DNA of 14,471 bases from JAIOSM01 sp023143455 (GTDB lineage Bacteria > Desulfobacterota > Desulfobacteria > Desulfobacterales > Desulfobacteraceae), in contig DAOVTW010000064.1 of assembly GCA_030632885.1 (NCBI GenBank), positions 1 to 14,471 on the forward strand, given 5' to 3'. Below are positions 1 through 7,502 of the stretch, in pieces (the first letter of the stretch is position 1; the number at the start of each line of letters is the position of its first letter). Below the pieces are notes generated by a model. The model did no database searches and had not been told where the DNA came from. It worked only from the letters and a program-made list of their open reading frames with translations. The translations under genes were made by a program, and so were the position numbers.

Positions 1-20
1 AAACTATTTATTATTTTCAT

Positions 21-73
21 TAAAACCTCACTTTCTACTGAGCATTGAACGGTTCACTGAATATGAGGTTTTA
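21..73. repeat. 10-bp perfect inverted repeat enclosing a smaller palindrome
   Basis: TAAAACCTCA (21-30) is the exact reverse complement of TGAGGTTTTA (64-73). The 33-nt interval contains TGAAC-G-GTTCA (46-56), itself a palindrome. The arrangement could form a cruciform or a stem-loop RNA. It may be the 3' end of a gene or element lying left of the window. There is no T-tract directly after it, so a classical terminator is not clear. Confidence 0.5.
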
Positions 74-105
74 CTATATTCCCGTAAAAGTCAAACTTTG
101 GGAGT

Positions 106-135
106 CCCCCGGCAGAGCCGAGGGTTTACCCTTTA
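106..135 (+). terminator. Possible GC-rich hairpin terminator of an upstream gene
   Basis: CCCCCGGC (106-113), loop AGA, GCCGAGGG (117-124) pairs at 7 of 8 positions. It is by far the most GC-rich hairpin in an otherwise AT-rich flank. It is followed by TTTACCCTTTATAATT, a poor and interrupted T-tract. It could end a transcript entering from the left or be part of a repeat element. A smaller hairpin AAAGT-CAA-ACTTT lies just before it at 87-99. Confidence 0.3.
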
Positions 136-390
136 TAATTAATTCATTCAAAGGTTATTAAACCTGTCTTAAAAATTTAAACCCATGATTATTATAAAAA
201 ACACAACAAAAATCCCTTGAAGCTTATGATAATTATCTAAAAGGAAATCACAAAAAAGCACCAAACAGATCTCATAGAGCATTTAAAAGCACCATGAAAG
301 CCATATCTGACAAAAATAAGGTCCTATGGTGCTAAAATAAACAGTAAAATCTGATAAAATATCTGACCATGATTTAGCACATATTCTCAA

Positions 391-409
391 TATGACTGCA
401 TCAGTCATA
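391..409. promoter_or_regulatory. Candidate operator-like inverted repeat
   Basis: TATGACTG (391-398), spacer CAT, CAGTCATA (402-409) is a perfect 8-bp inverted repeat of 19 bp total, a size typical of a site for a dimeric DNA-binding protein. The same half-site TATGACTG recurs once at 445-452. It lies about 205 bp upstream of the sigma-54-like promoter of the acetyltransferase gene, a distance compatible with an enhancer. It does not match the NifA TGT-N10-ACA consensus, and I cannot name the regulator. Confidence 0.35.
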
Positions 410-614
410 GTGTTTCTTAGCAGAGTCTGATAAAGTTCTAAATATATGACTGAAAATCATTTCATTCTTGAGTATAAGCCCGGATCAAAAAATATTTTAT
501 TACATTTCTGTATTAAATTGTAGACTTGATAAGATTGATGCAATACACAAGCAATTCACAGGGTTCTTTTTATTCTTTGGTACCTGCTAAACAAAGAGTC
601 TTAAAAATACCTTT

Positions 615-630
615 TGGTATAGGGTTTGCA
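615..630 (+). promoter_or_regulatory. Sigma-54-like -24/-12 promoter of the acetyltransferase gene
   Basis: TGGTATAGGGTTTGCA has GG (616-617) and GC (628-629) exactly 10 bp apart, with the TTTGCA -12 element well kept. The -24 element TGGTAT departs from TGGCAC at two positions. Transcription would start near 641, about 32 nt before the ATG at 673. It resembles the nifH promoter at 1293-1308, which argues for co-regulation with nitrogen fixation. Confidence 0.5.
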
Positions 631-672
631 ATGTTGTAGTAAAAACATCTTAAACACAAGGAAGAGAATACT

Positions 673-1134
673 ATGGGTAGAAACAAAATTATAATCAGAG
701 ACGCTATAGCTTGTGATATTGACTCGCTTACAATTCTATTACAGCAGCTTTTTTCCATTGAAAAAGATTTTGTATTCAACCTTGAAAAACAAAAGCAAGG
801 CCTGTTGATTCTGCTTGATGGATGTGGAAAACACAGGACAATCAAGGTTGCCCAATACAATAATACAATTGTAGGAATGCTCTCTGTTCAGACCAGAATT
901 TCAACAGCCATGGGAAACATTACTGCTGTTTTAGAAGATCTGGTTGTGGACTCAAATTATCGAAATATGGGTATTGGAAAAATGCTTCTTGAAGCCTGTT
1001 ACTCTTGGGCTTTAAAAAGAGGTATTACACACTTGCAACTCCTTGCTGACAAAGAAAATCAGCATGCTTTAACATTTTATGAGCGGCAAAGCTGGAACAA
1101 AACAAATCTTATTTGTCTTTTAAGAACTCTATAG
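673..1134 (+). CDS. GNAT-family N-acetyltransferase
   Basis: This 153-residue protein has the size and layout of a single GNAT domain, which transfers an acetyl group from acetyl-CoA to an amine of a small molecule or protein. The visible signature is motif A: a beta strand with LEDLVVDSNYR (about 87-97) followed by the pyrophosphate-binding R97-N-M-G100-I-G102 loop and its helix. The C-terminal part, with ADKENQHALTFYERQSW (125-141), fits motif B, including the usual Asn and the F-Y-E pattern. The start is supported by AAGGAAGAG 5-13 nt upstream. It lies 234 bp before nifH in the same direction and has its own sigma-54-like promoter, so it is probably part of the nif regulon. Its substrate cannot be read from the sequence. 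No strong terminator separates it from nifH, so readthrough is possible. Confidence 0.85.
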   Translation: MGRNKIIIRDAIACDIDSLTILLQQLFSIEKDFVFNLEKQKQGLLILLDGCGKHRTIKVAQYNNTIVGMLSVQTRISTAMGNITAVLEDLVVDSNYRNMGIGKMLLEACYSWALKRGITHLQLLADKENQHALTFYERQSWNKTNLICLLRTL

Positions 1135-1292
1135 CAATTTTTACTATGGGAAAAAATAGTCTATAAACACGCCATTCTATTAATATTACATTATTGTGAT
1201 TTATTAAAACATATAATACAGTAATAAAATTATTTGATTAAATTTTATATAATATCAATTAGTTAAAAATTATGCCGAGTTATAATGTTTTT

Positions 1293-1308
1293 TGGAACAA
1301 TGATTGCA
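1293..1308 (+). promoter_or_regulatory. Sigma-54 (-24/-12) promoter of the nif operon
   Basis: TGGAACAATGATTGCA matches the sigma-54 consensus TGGCAC-N5-TTGCA with one mismatch and exact GG-N10-GC spacing (1294-1295 and 1306-1307). The predicted start is near 1319, giving an untranslated leader of about 50 nt before the nifH ATG. Sigma-54 promoters need an enhancer-binding activator, typically NifA. No exact TGT-N10-ACA site is visible upstream; the nearest is TGT-N11-ACA at 1195-1211, about 82 bp before the -24 element. GGAA and TTCC flank the core, but 11 bp apart rather than the 6 bp of an archaeal NrpR operator. Confidence 0.75.
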
Positions 1309-1368
1309 TTCCTTTTTCATAAGGCGTGAAGTAGTTTAGTTAAAAACATTAATTTAAGGAGCAATACT

Positions 1369-2190
1369 ATGAGAAAAATTGCAATCTATGGAAAAGGCGG
1401 AATTGGAAAATCAACTACGACCCAAAATACAGTTGCAGGGTTGGTTGAGGCTGGAAAGAAAATAATGGTTGTGGGCTGTGACCCAAAGGCTGATTCAACA
1501 AGGCTTCTTCTCAACGGTCTTGCCCAAAAAACCGTATTAGACACTCTTAGGGAAGAAGGAGAAGATGTTATCCTTGAAGATGTTCTAAAATCTGGATACG
1601 GTGGCACTCTGTGCACAGAATCCGGCGGCCCTGAACCGGGTGTAGGCTGTGCAGGAAGAGGAATTATCACTTCAATAAACCTTTTGGAACAGCTTGGAGC
1701 CTATTCTGACGAAACACTGGATTATGTGTTTTATGATGTACTTGGAGATGTAGTTTGCGGGGGTTTTGCTATGCCCATGCGAGAAGGCAAGGCAAAAGAA
1801 ATCTATATCGTGGTATCTGGTGAGATGATGGCAATGTATGCAGCCAATAATATATGCAAAGGGATAGTAAAATTTGCCAACTCAGGCGGTATCCGATTGG
1901 GAGGACTCATCTGCAACTCCAGACAGGTTGATAATGAAAAAGAAATGATAGAAGTTCTAGCAAAAAAGCTTGGGACCCAGATGATCCATTTTATCCCTAG
2001 AGAAAATATGGTTCAACAGGCGGAGATCAATAGAAAAACAGTTATTGAATTTGCACCTGAGCATCCCCAAGCTGATGAATACAGAACTCTTGCAATGAAA
2101 ATAGATGAAAATAAGAACTTTGTAATTCCGACACCAATAACCATTGAAGAACTGGAAGCCCTGCTTATCAAGCATGGGATTGCTGCTTAA
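1369..2190 (+). CDS. nifH: Nitrogenase iron protein NifH (dinitrogenase reductase)
   Basis: NifH is the homodimeric [4Fe-4S] ATPase that passes single electrons to NifDK with ATP hydrolysis and also acts in cofactor maturation. The 273 residues contain the P-loop G8-KGGIGKS-T16, the switch-I-like VVGCDPKADSTR (35-45), and the two cluster cysteines C94 (GVGCAGRG) and C130 (DVVCGGFAMP). R97, equivalent to the Arg that DraT ADP-ribosylates in some bacteria, is present, but no draT or draG is nearby. Length matches clostridial NifH and is shorter than the 290 residues of Azotobacter. AAGGAG lies 9 nt upstream of the ATG. As first gene of the operon it follows the sigma-54 promoter and is 28 bp from nifI1. 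Confidence 0.98.
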   Translation: MRKIAIYGKGGIGKSTTTQNTVAGLVEAGKKIMVVGCDPKADSTRLLLNGLAQKTVLDTLREEGEDVILEDVLKSGYGGTLCTESGGPEPGVGCAGRGIITSINLLEQLGAYSDETLDYVFYDVLGDVVCGGFAMPMREGKAKEIYIVVSGEMMAMYAANNICKGIVKFANSGGIRLGGLICNSRQVDNEKEMIEVLAKKLGTQMIHFIPRENMVQQAEINRKTVIEFAPEHPQADEYRTLAMKIDENKNFVIPTPITIEELEALLIKHGIAA

Positions 2191-2218
2191 AATCAGAATA
2201 TAAAGGAAATTTAAAACA

Positions 2219-2578
2219 ATGAAAATAATGATCAGATCAATTGTAAGACCGGAAAAAGTACATGACGTAATGGCAGCACTTATGGAAGCAGGCTTTCCTG
2301 CTGTGACTCGAATAAGTGTCGTAGGTCGCGGGAAACAAAGGGGGATTAAAATAGGTGAAATCACCTATGATGAGATTCCCAAAGAGATGCTCATTACTGT
2401 GGTTGAAGAAAAAGATAAAGATTTTGTCCTGAAAACTGTAATGAAAACTGCCAAAACCGGAGATAATGGTGCTTTTGGCGATGGCAAAATCTTTGTCAGT
2501 CCTGTTGAAGAAATCTATACCATCAGCTCCGGAATCAAAGAATTAGAAAAAGAAAAATCTGAAGAGGTGTCAGTATGA
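2219..2578 (+). CDS. nifI1: PII-like nitrogenase regulator NifI1
   Basis: NifI1 and NifI2 form a PII-family complex that binds NifDK and inhibits it after ammonium addition; 2-oxoglutarate and ATP relieve the block (shown for methanogens). This 119-residue protein has the PII fold signatures: the N-terminal strand and helix MIRSIVRPEKVHDVM, the VVGRGKQRG segment before a short T-loop region around Y48, and the C-terminal signature TGDNGAFGDGKIFVSPVEE (about 80-98). The T-loop is short and lacks the uridylylated Tyr context of GlnB, as expected for NifI1. AAGGAA lies about 11 nt upstream. Its last codons overlap the nifI2 start (ATGA), implying translational coupling. Location between nifH and nifD is diagnostic for the pair. 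Confidence 0.95.
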   Translation: MKIMIRSIVRPEKVHDVMAALMEAGFPAVTRISVVGRGKQRGIKIGEITYDEIPKEMLITVVEEKDKDFVLKTVMKTAKTGDNGAFGDGKIFVSPVEEIYTISSGIKELEKEKSEEVSV

Positions 2579-2955
2579 AAGAAGTCATGGCAATTATACG
2601 CATGAATATGATCAATACAACCAAAAAAGCCCTTATTGAAGCTGGAATCTCGTCCATGACAGCGATGGAAGTTCTTGGCAGAGGCAAGGGGCTTGTGGAC
2701 CTAAATCTTTTAAAAGGAGCTGAACAAGGCTATGAAGAAGCCATTGCTCAATTGGGCCAATCCGACCGGCTCATTCCAAAAAGAGCTATCTCAATTGTTG
2801 TCCCGGATAAACTGGTTTCAAAAACAGTAAAAACCATTATTAATTCCAACCAGAAAGGTAAATCCGGTGATGGCGTTGTTTGGGTTATGCCAATTTCTGA
2901 GTCACTTTCTGTAAGAACAAGTGAGCGTGGAGACAATGTTCTTGATGAGTTTTAA
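2575..2955 (+). CDS. nifI2: PII-like nitrogenase regulator NifI2
   Basis: This is the second partner of the NifI1-NifI2 complex that switches nitrogenase off post-translationally. The 126 residues show the PII layout: strand MKEVMAIIRMNM, the VLGRGKGLV segment, a T-loop region around AEQGYEEAIAQLGQ (49-62) that is longer than in NifI1, then a signature variant KGKSGDGVVWVMPI (about 94-107) and a polar C-terminal tail. The ATG overlaps the nifI1 stop codon by the ATGA arrangement, and GAGG lies about 9 nt upstream. The T-loop in NifI2 is the part expected to carry the nitrogenase contact and 2-oxoglutarate response. The gene ends 22 bp before the chosen nifD start. Confidence 0.94.
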   Translation: MKEVMAIIRMNMINTTKKALIEAGISSMTAMEVLGRGKGLVDLNLLKGAEQGYEEAIAQLGQSDRLIPKRAISIVVPDKLVSKTVKTIINSNQKGKSGDGVVWVMPISESLSVRTSERGDNVLDEF

Positions 2956-2977
2956 CACAAAAAAGAAGGAAGAAAAC

Positions 2978-4669
2978 ATGAGTACTAAATTAAAAGGTCG
3001 CGGATCAAACTCTAATGAAAATAAATCTGGAGATGCTTTGCCAGACAGGCTAAGCATGATAGACCCAGAAGAAGTAAAAAAAGAGCTTCTTGCAAGATAT
3101 CCTGCTAAAGTTGCGAGGAAAAGATCAAAGCAGATTATGGCAAACAAAATTGATGAAGAAGGTGAAGTCCCGGTAATGAGTGCAAACGTAAGAACTATAC
3201 CTGGAATCATAACCCAGAGGGGATGTTGTTATGCTGGCTGTAAAGGGGTTATTCTTGGTCCAACAAGGGATATAGTAAACATAACCCATGGCCCAATCGG
3301 ATGCGGATTTTATTCCTGGCTGACTCGGAGAAATCAGACAAAACCCTCATCAGACAAAGATGATAATTTCATGACCTATTGTCTCTCAACTGATATGCAG
3401 GATAAGGACATTGTTTTTGGTGGAGAAGAAAAACTTAAAACTGCTATTCAGGAAGCCTATGATATTTTTAAACCCAAGGCTATCAGTATCTTTGCTACTT
3501 GCCCTGTTGGTCTAATAGGCGATGATGTCCACTCTGTGGCAAGGGAGATGAAAGAAAAACTAGGAATTAATATTTTTGGTTTTTCCTGCGAAGGTTACAG
3601 GGGGGTAAGTCAGTCGGCCGGTCATCACATTGCTAATAATGGTATTTTCACCCATGTGGTTGGAAAAGACGATTCAATTAAAAAAGCTGATTATAAAATC
3701 AATCTATTAGGTGAATATAACATTGGAGGAGACGGGTTTGAGATAGATCGTATACTTGATAACTGTGGCATATCAATTGTCTCTACCTTTAGCGGCAATT
3801 CTACTTATGACCAGTTTGCCAATTCACATACTGCTGACCTCAACACAGTGATGTGTCACAGGTCCATAAACTATGTGGCTGACATGCTGGAAATAAAATA
3901 TGGAATTCCATGGATTAAAATTAATTTTATCGGGGCGAAATCAACAGCTAAATCCTTAAGAAAAATTGCAACGTATTTTGAAAATCCAAAATTAATTAAA
4001 AAAGTAGAGGAAGTCATTAAAAAAGAAATGCCTCAAATTGAAACAATAAGAAAGGATGTCAAAAAAAGATGTGCAGGCAAAATTGCCATGCTGTTTGTTG
4101 GAGGCTCACGTGCTCACCATTATCAGGAGCTTTTTAAGGAAATTGGCATGAAAACAATTTCTGCGGGTTATGAGTTTGCCCATCGCGATGATTATGAGGG
4201 AAGAAAAGTACTTCCTGATATTAAAATTGATGCTGATTCAAGAAATATAGAAGAACTTGCTGTAGAAAAAAATGAAAAAAAATATATTGCAAGAAAAACT
4301 GACAAAGAAATCGAAAAGCTTGAAGAGCAAGGGTTAGCATTTAAAAGTTATAACGGCATGATGCCTGAAATGGAAGCTGAAGCCCTTATCATTGATGATG
4401 TCAGCCAATATGAAACCGAAATGCTGTTAAAAATATATAAACCAGATATTTATTGTGCGGGAATAAAAGAAAAATACGCAATTCAGAAAAACGGAATCCC
4501 TATGAAACAACTTCATAGTTATGATTCAGGTGGTCCTTATGCAGGCTTCAAGGGTGCAGTCAATTTCTATAAAGAAATTGACCGACTGGTGAATTCTAAA
4601 GTCTGGGATTATCTTGAAGCTCCTTGGCAAGCAAACCCTGAACTCTCTGCAAAATATGTATGGGAGTAA
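2978..4669 (+). CDS. nifD: Nitrogenase MoFe protein alpha chain NifD (Group II)
   Basis: NifD holds the FeMo-cofactor and shares the P-cluster with NifK. With the start at 2978 it has 563 residues. I prefer this ATG because AGGAAG lies 5 nt upstream; the in-frame ATG at 2921 lies inside nifI2. P-cluster cysteines are C83, C109 and C175, each in its family motif (QRGC, GPIGCG, TCPVGLIGDD). Cofactor ligands are C293 (VMCHRS) and H513 (QLHSYD). Active-site residues equivalent to Azotobacter V70, R96, Q191, H195 and R359 are all kept (V91, R117, Q212, H216, R378). An insertion of about 50 residues (roughly 406-465, DYEGRKVLPDIKID onward) absent from Azotobacter matches what I recall of Clostridium pasteurianum NifD. 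This supports Mo-dependent Group II nitrogenase and argues against VnfD or AnfD. The next gene, nifK, starts 61 bp downstream. Confidence 0.97.
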   Translation: MSTKLKGRGSNSNENKSGDALPDRLSMIDPEEVKKELLARYPAKVARKRSKQIMANKIDEEGEVPVMSANVRTIPGIITQRGCCYAGCKGVILGPTRDIVNITHGPIGCGFYSWLTRRNQTKPSSDKDDNFMTYCLSTDMQDKDIVFGGEEKLKTAIQEAYDIFKPKAISIFATCPVGLIGDDVHSVAREMKEKLGINIFGFSCEGYRGVSQSAGHHIANNGIFTHVVGKDDSIKKADYKINLLGEYNIGGDGFEIDRILDNCGISIVSTFSGNSTYDQFANSHTADLNTVMCHRSINYVADMLEIKYGIPWIKINFIGAKSTAKSLRKIATYFENPKLIKKVEEVIKKEMPQIETIRKDVKKRCAGKIAMLFVGGSRAHHYQELFKEIGMKTISAGYEFAHRDDYEGRKVLPDIKIDADSRNIEELAVEKNEKKYIARKTDKEIEKLEEQGLAFKSYNGMMPEMEAEALIIDDVSQYETEMLLKIYKPDIYCAGIKEKYAIQKNGIPMKQLHSYDSGGPYAGFKGAVNFYKEIDRLVNSKVWDYLEAPWQANPELSAKYVWE

Positions 4670-4730
4670 TCCAAGGAAATATTAAATATTTAGAGAATCC
4701 AGAAACACTTAAAACAGGAGAAATGTACAA

Positions 4731-6107
4731 ATGTTGCTCAGACATACTAATAAAGATATAAAAGAGCGAAAAGCTCTTAATGTAAATCCTGCAAAAACAT
4801 GTCAGCCCATAGGTGCTATGTATGCATCTCTTGGAATCCATGGTTGTCTTCCTCACAGCCATGGATCCCAAGGATGCTGTGCATATCACAGAAGCGCCCT
4901 AACCCGTCATTACAGAGAGCCTGTTATGGCTGCCACAAGTTCCTTTACAGAAGGATCTTCGGTCTTTGGTGGACAGGCCAATCTTATTCAGGCCATTGAT
5001 AATATTTTTACAACCTATGACCCGGATATAATTGCTGTTCATACCACTTGCCTTTCAGAAACAATTGGAGATGATGTAAACCAGATTACCATCAAAGCAG
5101 TGAAAGACGGTAAGGTTCCCAAAGGTAAATATGTTATTCATGCAAGTACCCCGAGTTATGTTGGCTCCCATGTAACAGGTTTTTCCAATATGACAAAAGC
5201 CATGGTCATGCATTTTGCAAAGTCCACGGGCAAACCTAATGGTAAATATAATATTATTCCGGGATATGTTGAACCTTCGGATATGACAGAAATAAAAAGA
5301 ATAGTTGAAAAACTTGGTATCAAACCTATCCTATTCCCAGATACATCCAATGTCCTTAATGGACCTCAGACAGGTAGATACAGCATGTTTCCCGAAGGAG
5401 GAGTCACCATAGATGAACTTAAAAGTTCCGGAGATAGCATGGGCACTATTGCACTTGGCTCTTTGGCTTCAGCTGATGCTGCAAGATCTTTGGATTCAAA
5501 ATGGAGAGTACCATGCCAGGTTCAGGATCTTCCCATAGGTCTTGCCGCAACTGACCGATTCGTTAATGCTTTAAGAATAGCTGCTGGTGTAAGTGTACCT
5601 GATGAAATCACCAGGGAAAGGGGGCAGCTTCTAGATATAATAACTGATATGCATCAATATTTTTACGGCAAGAAAGTTGCTCTGTCAGGAGATCCCGATC
5701 ATCTGATATCTTTGACAGAATTTCTGGTTTCCATTGATATGGCACCTGTTCATATTGTTACTGGAACCTCTGGAAAAGATTTTGAAAAAAGGATTCAGGA
5801 TATCACTTCCCACCTTCCCTATAAAGTCAATGTAAAAGCAGGTGGTGATATGTTTACTCTTCATCAGTGGATAAAAAACGAGCCTGTTGATCTATTAATT
5901 GCCAACACATACGGCAAATATATAGCAAGAGACGATGATATTCCATTTATCAGGTATGGATTCCCCATACTTGACAGAATTGGACACAGTTATTTTCCAT
6001 CTGTTTGCTATAGAGGTGGCATAAGGTTACTTGAAAAGATCCTTGATGCGCTCATGGATAGACTCGATAGAGATGCACCTGAAGAGAAATTTGAACTTGT
6101 AATGTAG
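4731..6107 (+). CDS. nifK: Nitrogenase MoFe protein beta chain NifK
   Basis: NifK pairs with NifD as the alpha2-beta2 MoFe protein and supplies the other half of the P-cluster. At 458 residues it has the length of clostridial NifK and lacks the N-terminal extension of about 50 residues seen in Azotobacter (523). P-cluster cysteines are C24 (AKTCQPIGA), C49 (HGSQGC) and C107 (HTTCLSETIGDD). S142 in STPSYVGSHVTGF corresponds to the Ser188 that ligates the oxidised P-cluster. The C terminus, EEKFELVM, has the usual acidic tail. AGGAG is 10 nt upstream; an earlier ATG at 4723 is in another frame. The 61-bp gap to nifD contains an AT-only inverted repeat (4677-4691). Only 10 bp separate it from nifE. 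Confidence 0.97.
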   Translation: MLLRHTNKDIKERKALNVNPAKTCQPIGAMYASLGIHGCLPHSHGSQGCCAYHRSALTRHYREPVMAATSSFTEGSSVFGGQANLIQAIDNIFTTYDPDIIAVHTTCLSETIGDDVNQITIKAVKDGKVPKGKYVIHASTPSYVGSHVTGFSNMTKAMVMHFAKSTGKPNGKYNIIPGYVEPSDMTEIKRIVEKLGIKPILFPDTSNVLNGPQTGRYSMFPEGGVTIDELKSSGDSMGTIALGSLASADAARSLDSKWRVPCQVQDLPIGLAATDRFVNALRIAAGVSVPDEITRERGQLLDIITDMHQYFYGKKVALSGDPDHLISLTEFLVSIDMAPVHIVTGTSGKDFEKRIQDITSHLPYKVNVKAGGDMFTLHQWIKNEPVDLLIANTYGKYIARDDDIPFIRYGFPILDRIGHSYFPSVCYRGGIRLLEKILDALMDRLDRDAPEEKFELVM

Positions 6108-6117
6108 GCTAATTTTT

Positions 6118-7479
6118 ATGAAAAATATTTCAGTACTAAAAGAGAGAGAGAAACATATCTTCCAAAAAGGCAAAGACAACTTTGATATAAGTTGTGAGAA
6201 GAAAAGCCTTGCAGGAGCTGTGAGCCAGAGGGCATGTGTATTCTGCGGATCAAGGGTCGTTCTATATCCCATTGCTGATGCTCTGCATATTATACATGGC
6301 CCTATAGGTTGCGCATCATATACCTGGGACATCAGAGGTGCCTTGTCCTCGGGACCGGAACTTCACAGAATGAGTTTTTCAACTGATCTTTCTGAAACCG
6401 ATGTAATTTTCGGTGGGGAAATGAAACTTGAAAAAGCCTTGCTGGAACTCATTGACAAATACTCTCCAAAGGCTGCTTTTGTTTATGGAACCTGTATTGT
6501 AGGTCTAATAGGAGATGATGTTGAATCTGTGTGCAGAAAAGTTGAAAAGATAACCAAAATCCCTGTTTTACCTGTACACTCCGAGGGTTTTAAAGGAACT
6601 AAAAAAGACGGATATAAAGCTGCCTGTGATGTATTATTCAACCTTATTAATAGAAATGGTATCCAGAAAAAAGTCCCCCAGAGCATAAATATCCTGGGAG
6701 AATTCAACATTGGTGGTGAGACCTGGATGATCAAGGAATATTATAAGAAAATGGGTATCAATGTTGTATCTGTGATGTCTGGTGACGGGAGGGTAAAAGA
6801 TGTCACAATGGCCAGCAGTGCATGCTTGAATGTTGTACAGTGTTCGGGTTCCGTGACCCATCTTGCAAAAAAAATGGAAGAAGAATATGGAATTCCCTTT
6901 ATCCGAGTATCTTATTTCGGTATCGAAGACACTTCAGATGCTTTATATAGAGTTGCAAGTTTTTTTAAGGAAAACTCAGAAATTTTAAAAAGGACTGAAG
7001 AGTTAGTTCGAAAAGAAGTAAAAGCTATTGTTCCAGGTCTTTCTCAGATAAAAAAAGATCTCACTGGCAAGAAAGCTGCCATATATGTTGGAGGCGCGTT
7101 CAAGGCTTTTTCCCTGATTAAAGCATTAAAACATTTAGGCATGGAGGTAATACTGGCTGGCTCACAGACCGGTACTACAGAAGATTATAAAATTTTAAGA
7201 GGCATGTGCAGTAAAGGAACAATTATTCTTGATGATGCAAATCCCCTTGAGCTTGCAAAATACATAATGGAAAAAGATGCTGACCTTTTTATAGGGGGCG
7301 TAAAAGAAAGACCCATTGCATACAAACTAGGAATCGGATTCTGTGATCATAATCATGAAAGGAAAATACCTTTGGCAGGATTTGTTGGAATGCAAAATTT
7401 TGCCATAGAAGTTCATCAAACAGTTACCAGCCCCATATGGGACCTGGTACCACGAAGATTAAAAAAAGCAAAACAATGA
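6118..7479 (+). CDS. nifE: FeMo-cofactor scaffold subunit NifE
   Basis: NifE and NifN form the scaffold on which the NifB-derived 8Fe core receives molybdenum and homocitrate before transfer to NifDK. The 453 residues are NifD-like and keep the three cluster cysteines C40 (QRACVFCG), C65 (HGPIGC) and C126 (GTCIVGLIGDD), plus C242 (VVQCSGS), the equivalent of the NifD cofactor Cys. The cofactor His region of NifD is replaced by FCDHNHERKIPLAGFVGMQN (about 402-421), typical of NifE. The NifD-type insertion of about 50 residues is absent. The Shine-Dalgarno is weak (TAGG about 9 nt upstream, within the nifK stop), suggesting coupling to nifK. The stop codon overlaps an ATG at 7476. Confidence 0.96.
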   Translation: MKNISVLKEREKHIFQKGKDNFDISCEKKSLAGAVSQRACVFCGSRVVLYPIADALHIIHGPIGCASYTWDIRGALSSGPELHRMSFSTDLSETDVIFGGEMKLEKALLELIDKYSPKAAFVYGTCIVGLIGDDVESVCRKVEKITKIPVLPVHSEGFKGTKKDGYKAACDVLFNLINRNGIQKKVPQSINILGEFNIGGETWMIKEYYKKMGINVVSVMSGDGRVKDVTMASSACLNVVQCSGSVTHLAKKMEEEYGIPFIRVSYFGIEDTSDALYRVASFFKENSEILKRTEELVRKEVKAIVPGLSQIKKDLTGKKAAIYVGGAFKAFSLIKALKHLGMEVILAGSQTGTTEDYKILRGMCSKGTIILDDANPLELAKYIMEKDADLFIGGVKERPIAYKLGIGFCDHNHERKIPLAGFVGMQNFAIEVHQTVTSPIWDLVPRRLKKAKQ

Positions 7480-7502
7480 ATAATTTAATTAGAGAGGACA
7501 AA

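Larger units (their letters stand above)
1..672. other. Gene-free 5' flank with several inverted repeats
   Basis: I find no convincing coding region here. The minus-strand reading frame at 570-860 mostly overlaps the acetyltransferase gene and is not protein-like. The stretch holds a cluster of potential hairpins at 21-124, short direct and inverted repeats of AAAAGCACCA at 254-333, a perfect 8-bp inverted repeat at 391-409 with an extra half-copy at 445-452, repeated TCTGAYAAA words (306, 350, 426), and a sigma-54-like promoter at 615-630. The length and the density of repeats suggest a regulatory region or the decayed remains of a mobile element. Confidence 0.6.

Noticed and set aside
570..860. 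Minus-strand 96-residue open frame
   Set aside because: It overlaps the GNAT gene and both promoter elements, has low-complexity shadow-like composition and no ribosome site.
1294..1312. NrpR-type operator GGAA...TTCC
   Set aside because: The half-sites are 11 bp apart instead of 6, and the GGAA is part of the sigma-54 -24 element.
2921..2977. Upstream in-frame ATG for nifD
   Set aside because: It would overlap nifI2 by 35 bp and lacks a good Shine-Dalgarno; the ATG at 2978 has AGGAAG at ideal spacing.
4677..4691. AAATATT-A-AATATTT between nifD and nifK as attenuator
   Set aside because: The stem is pure A/T with a 1-nt centre, too weak to form a stable hairpin; likely composition-driven.
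7437..7502. Upstream in-frame starts (7437, 7476) for nifN
   Set aside because: The extra residues are Lys-rich read-through of the nifE end and lack a ribosome site; GAGAGGA precedes 7503. The 7476 ATG overlapping the nifE stop remains a lesser possibility.
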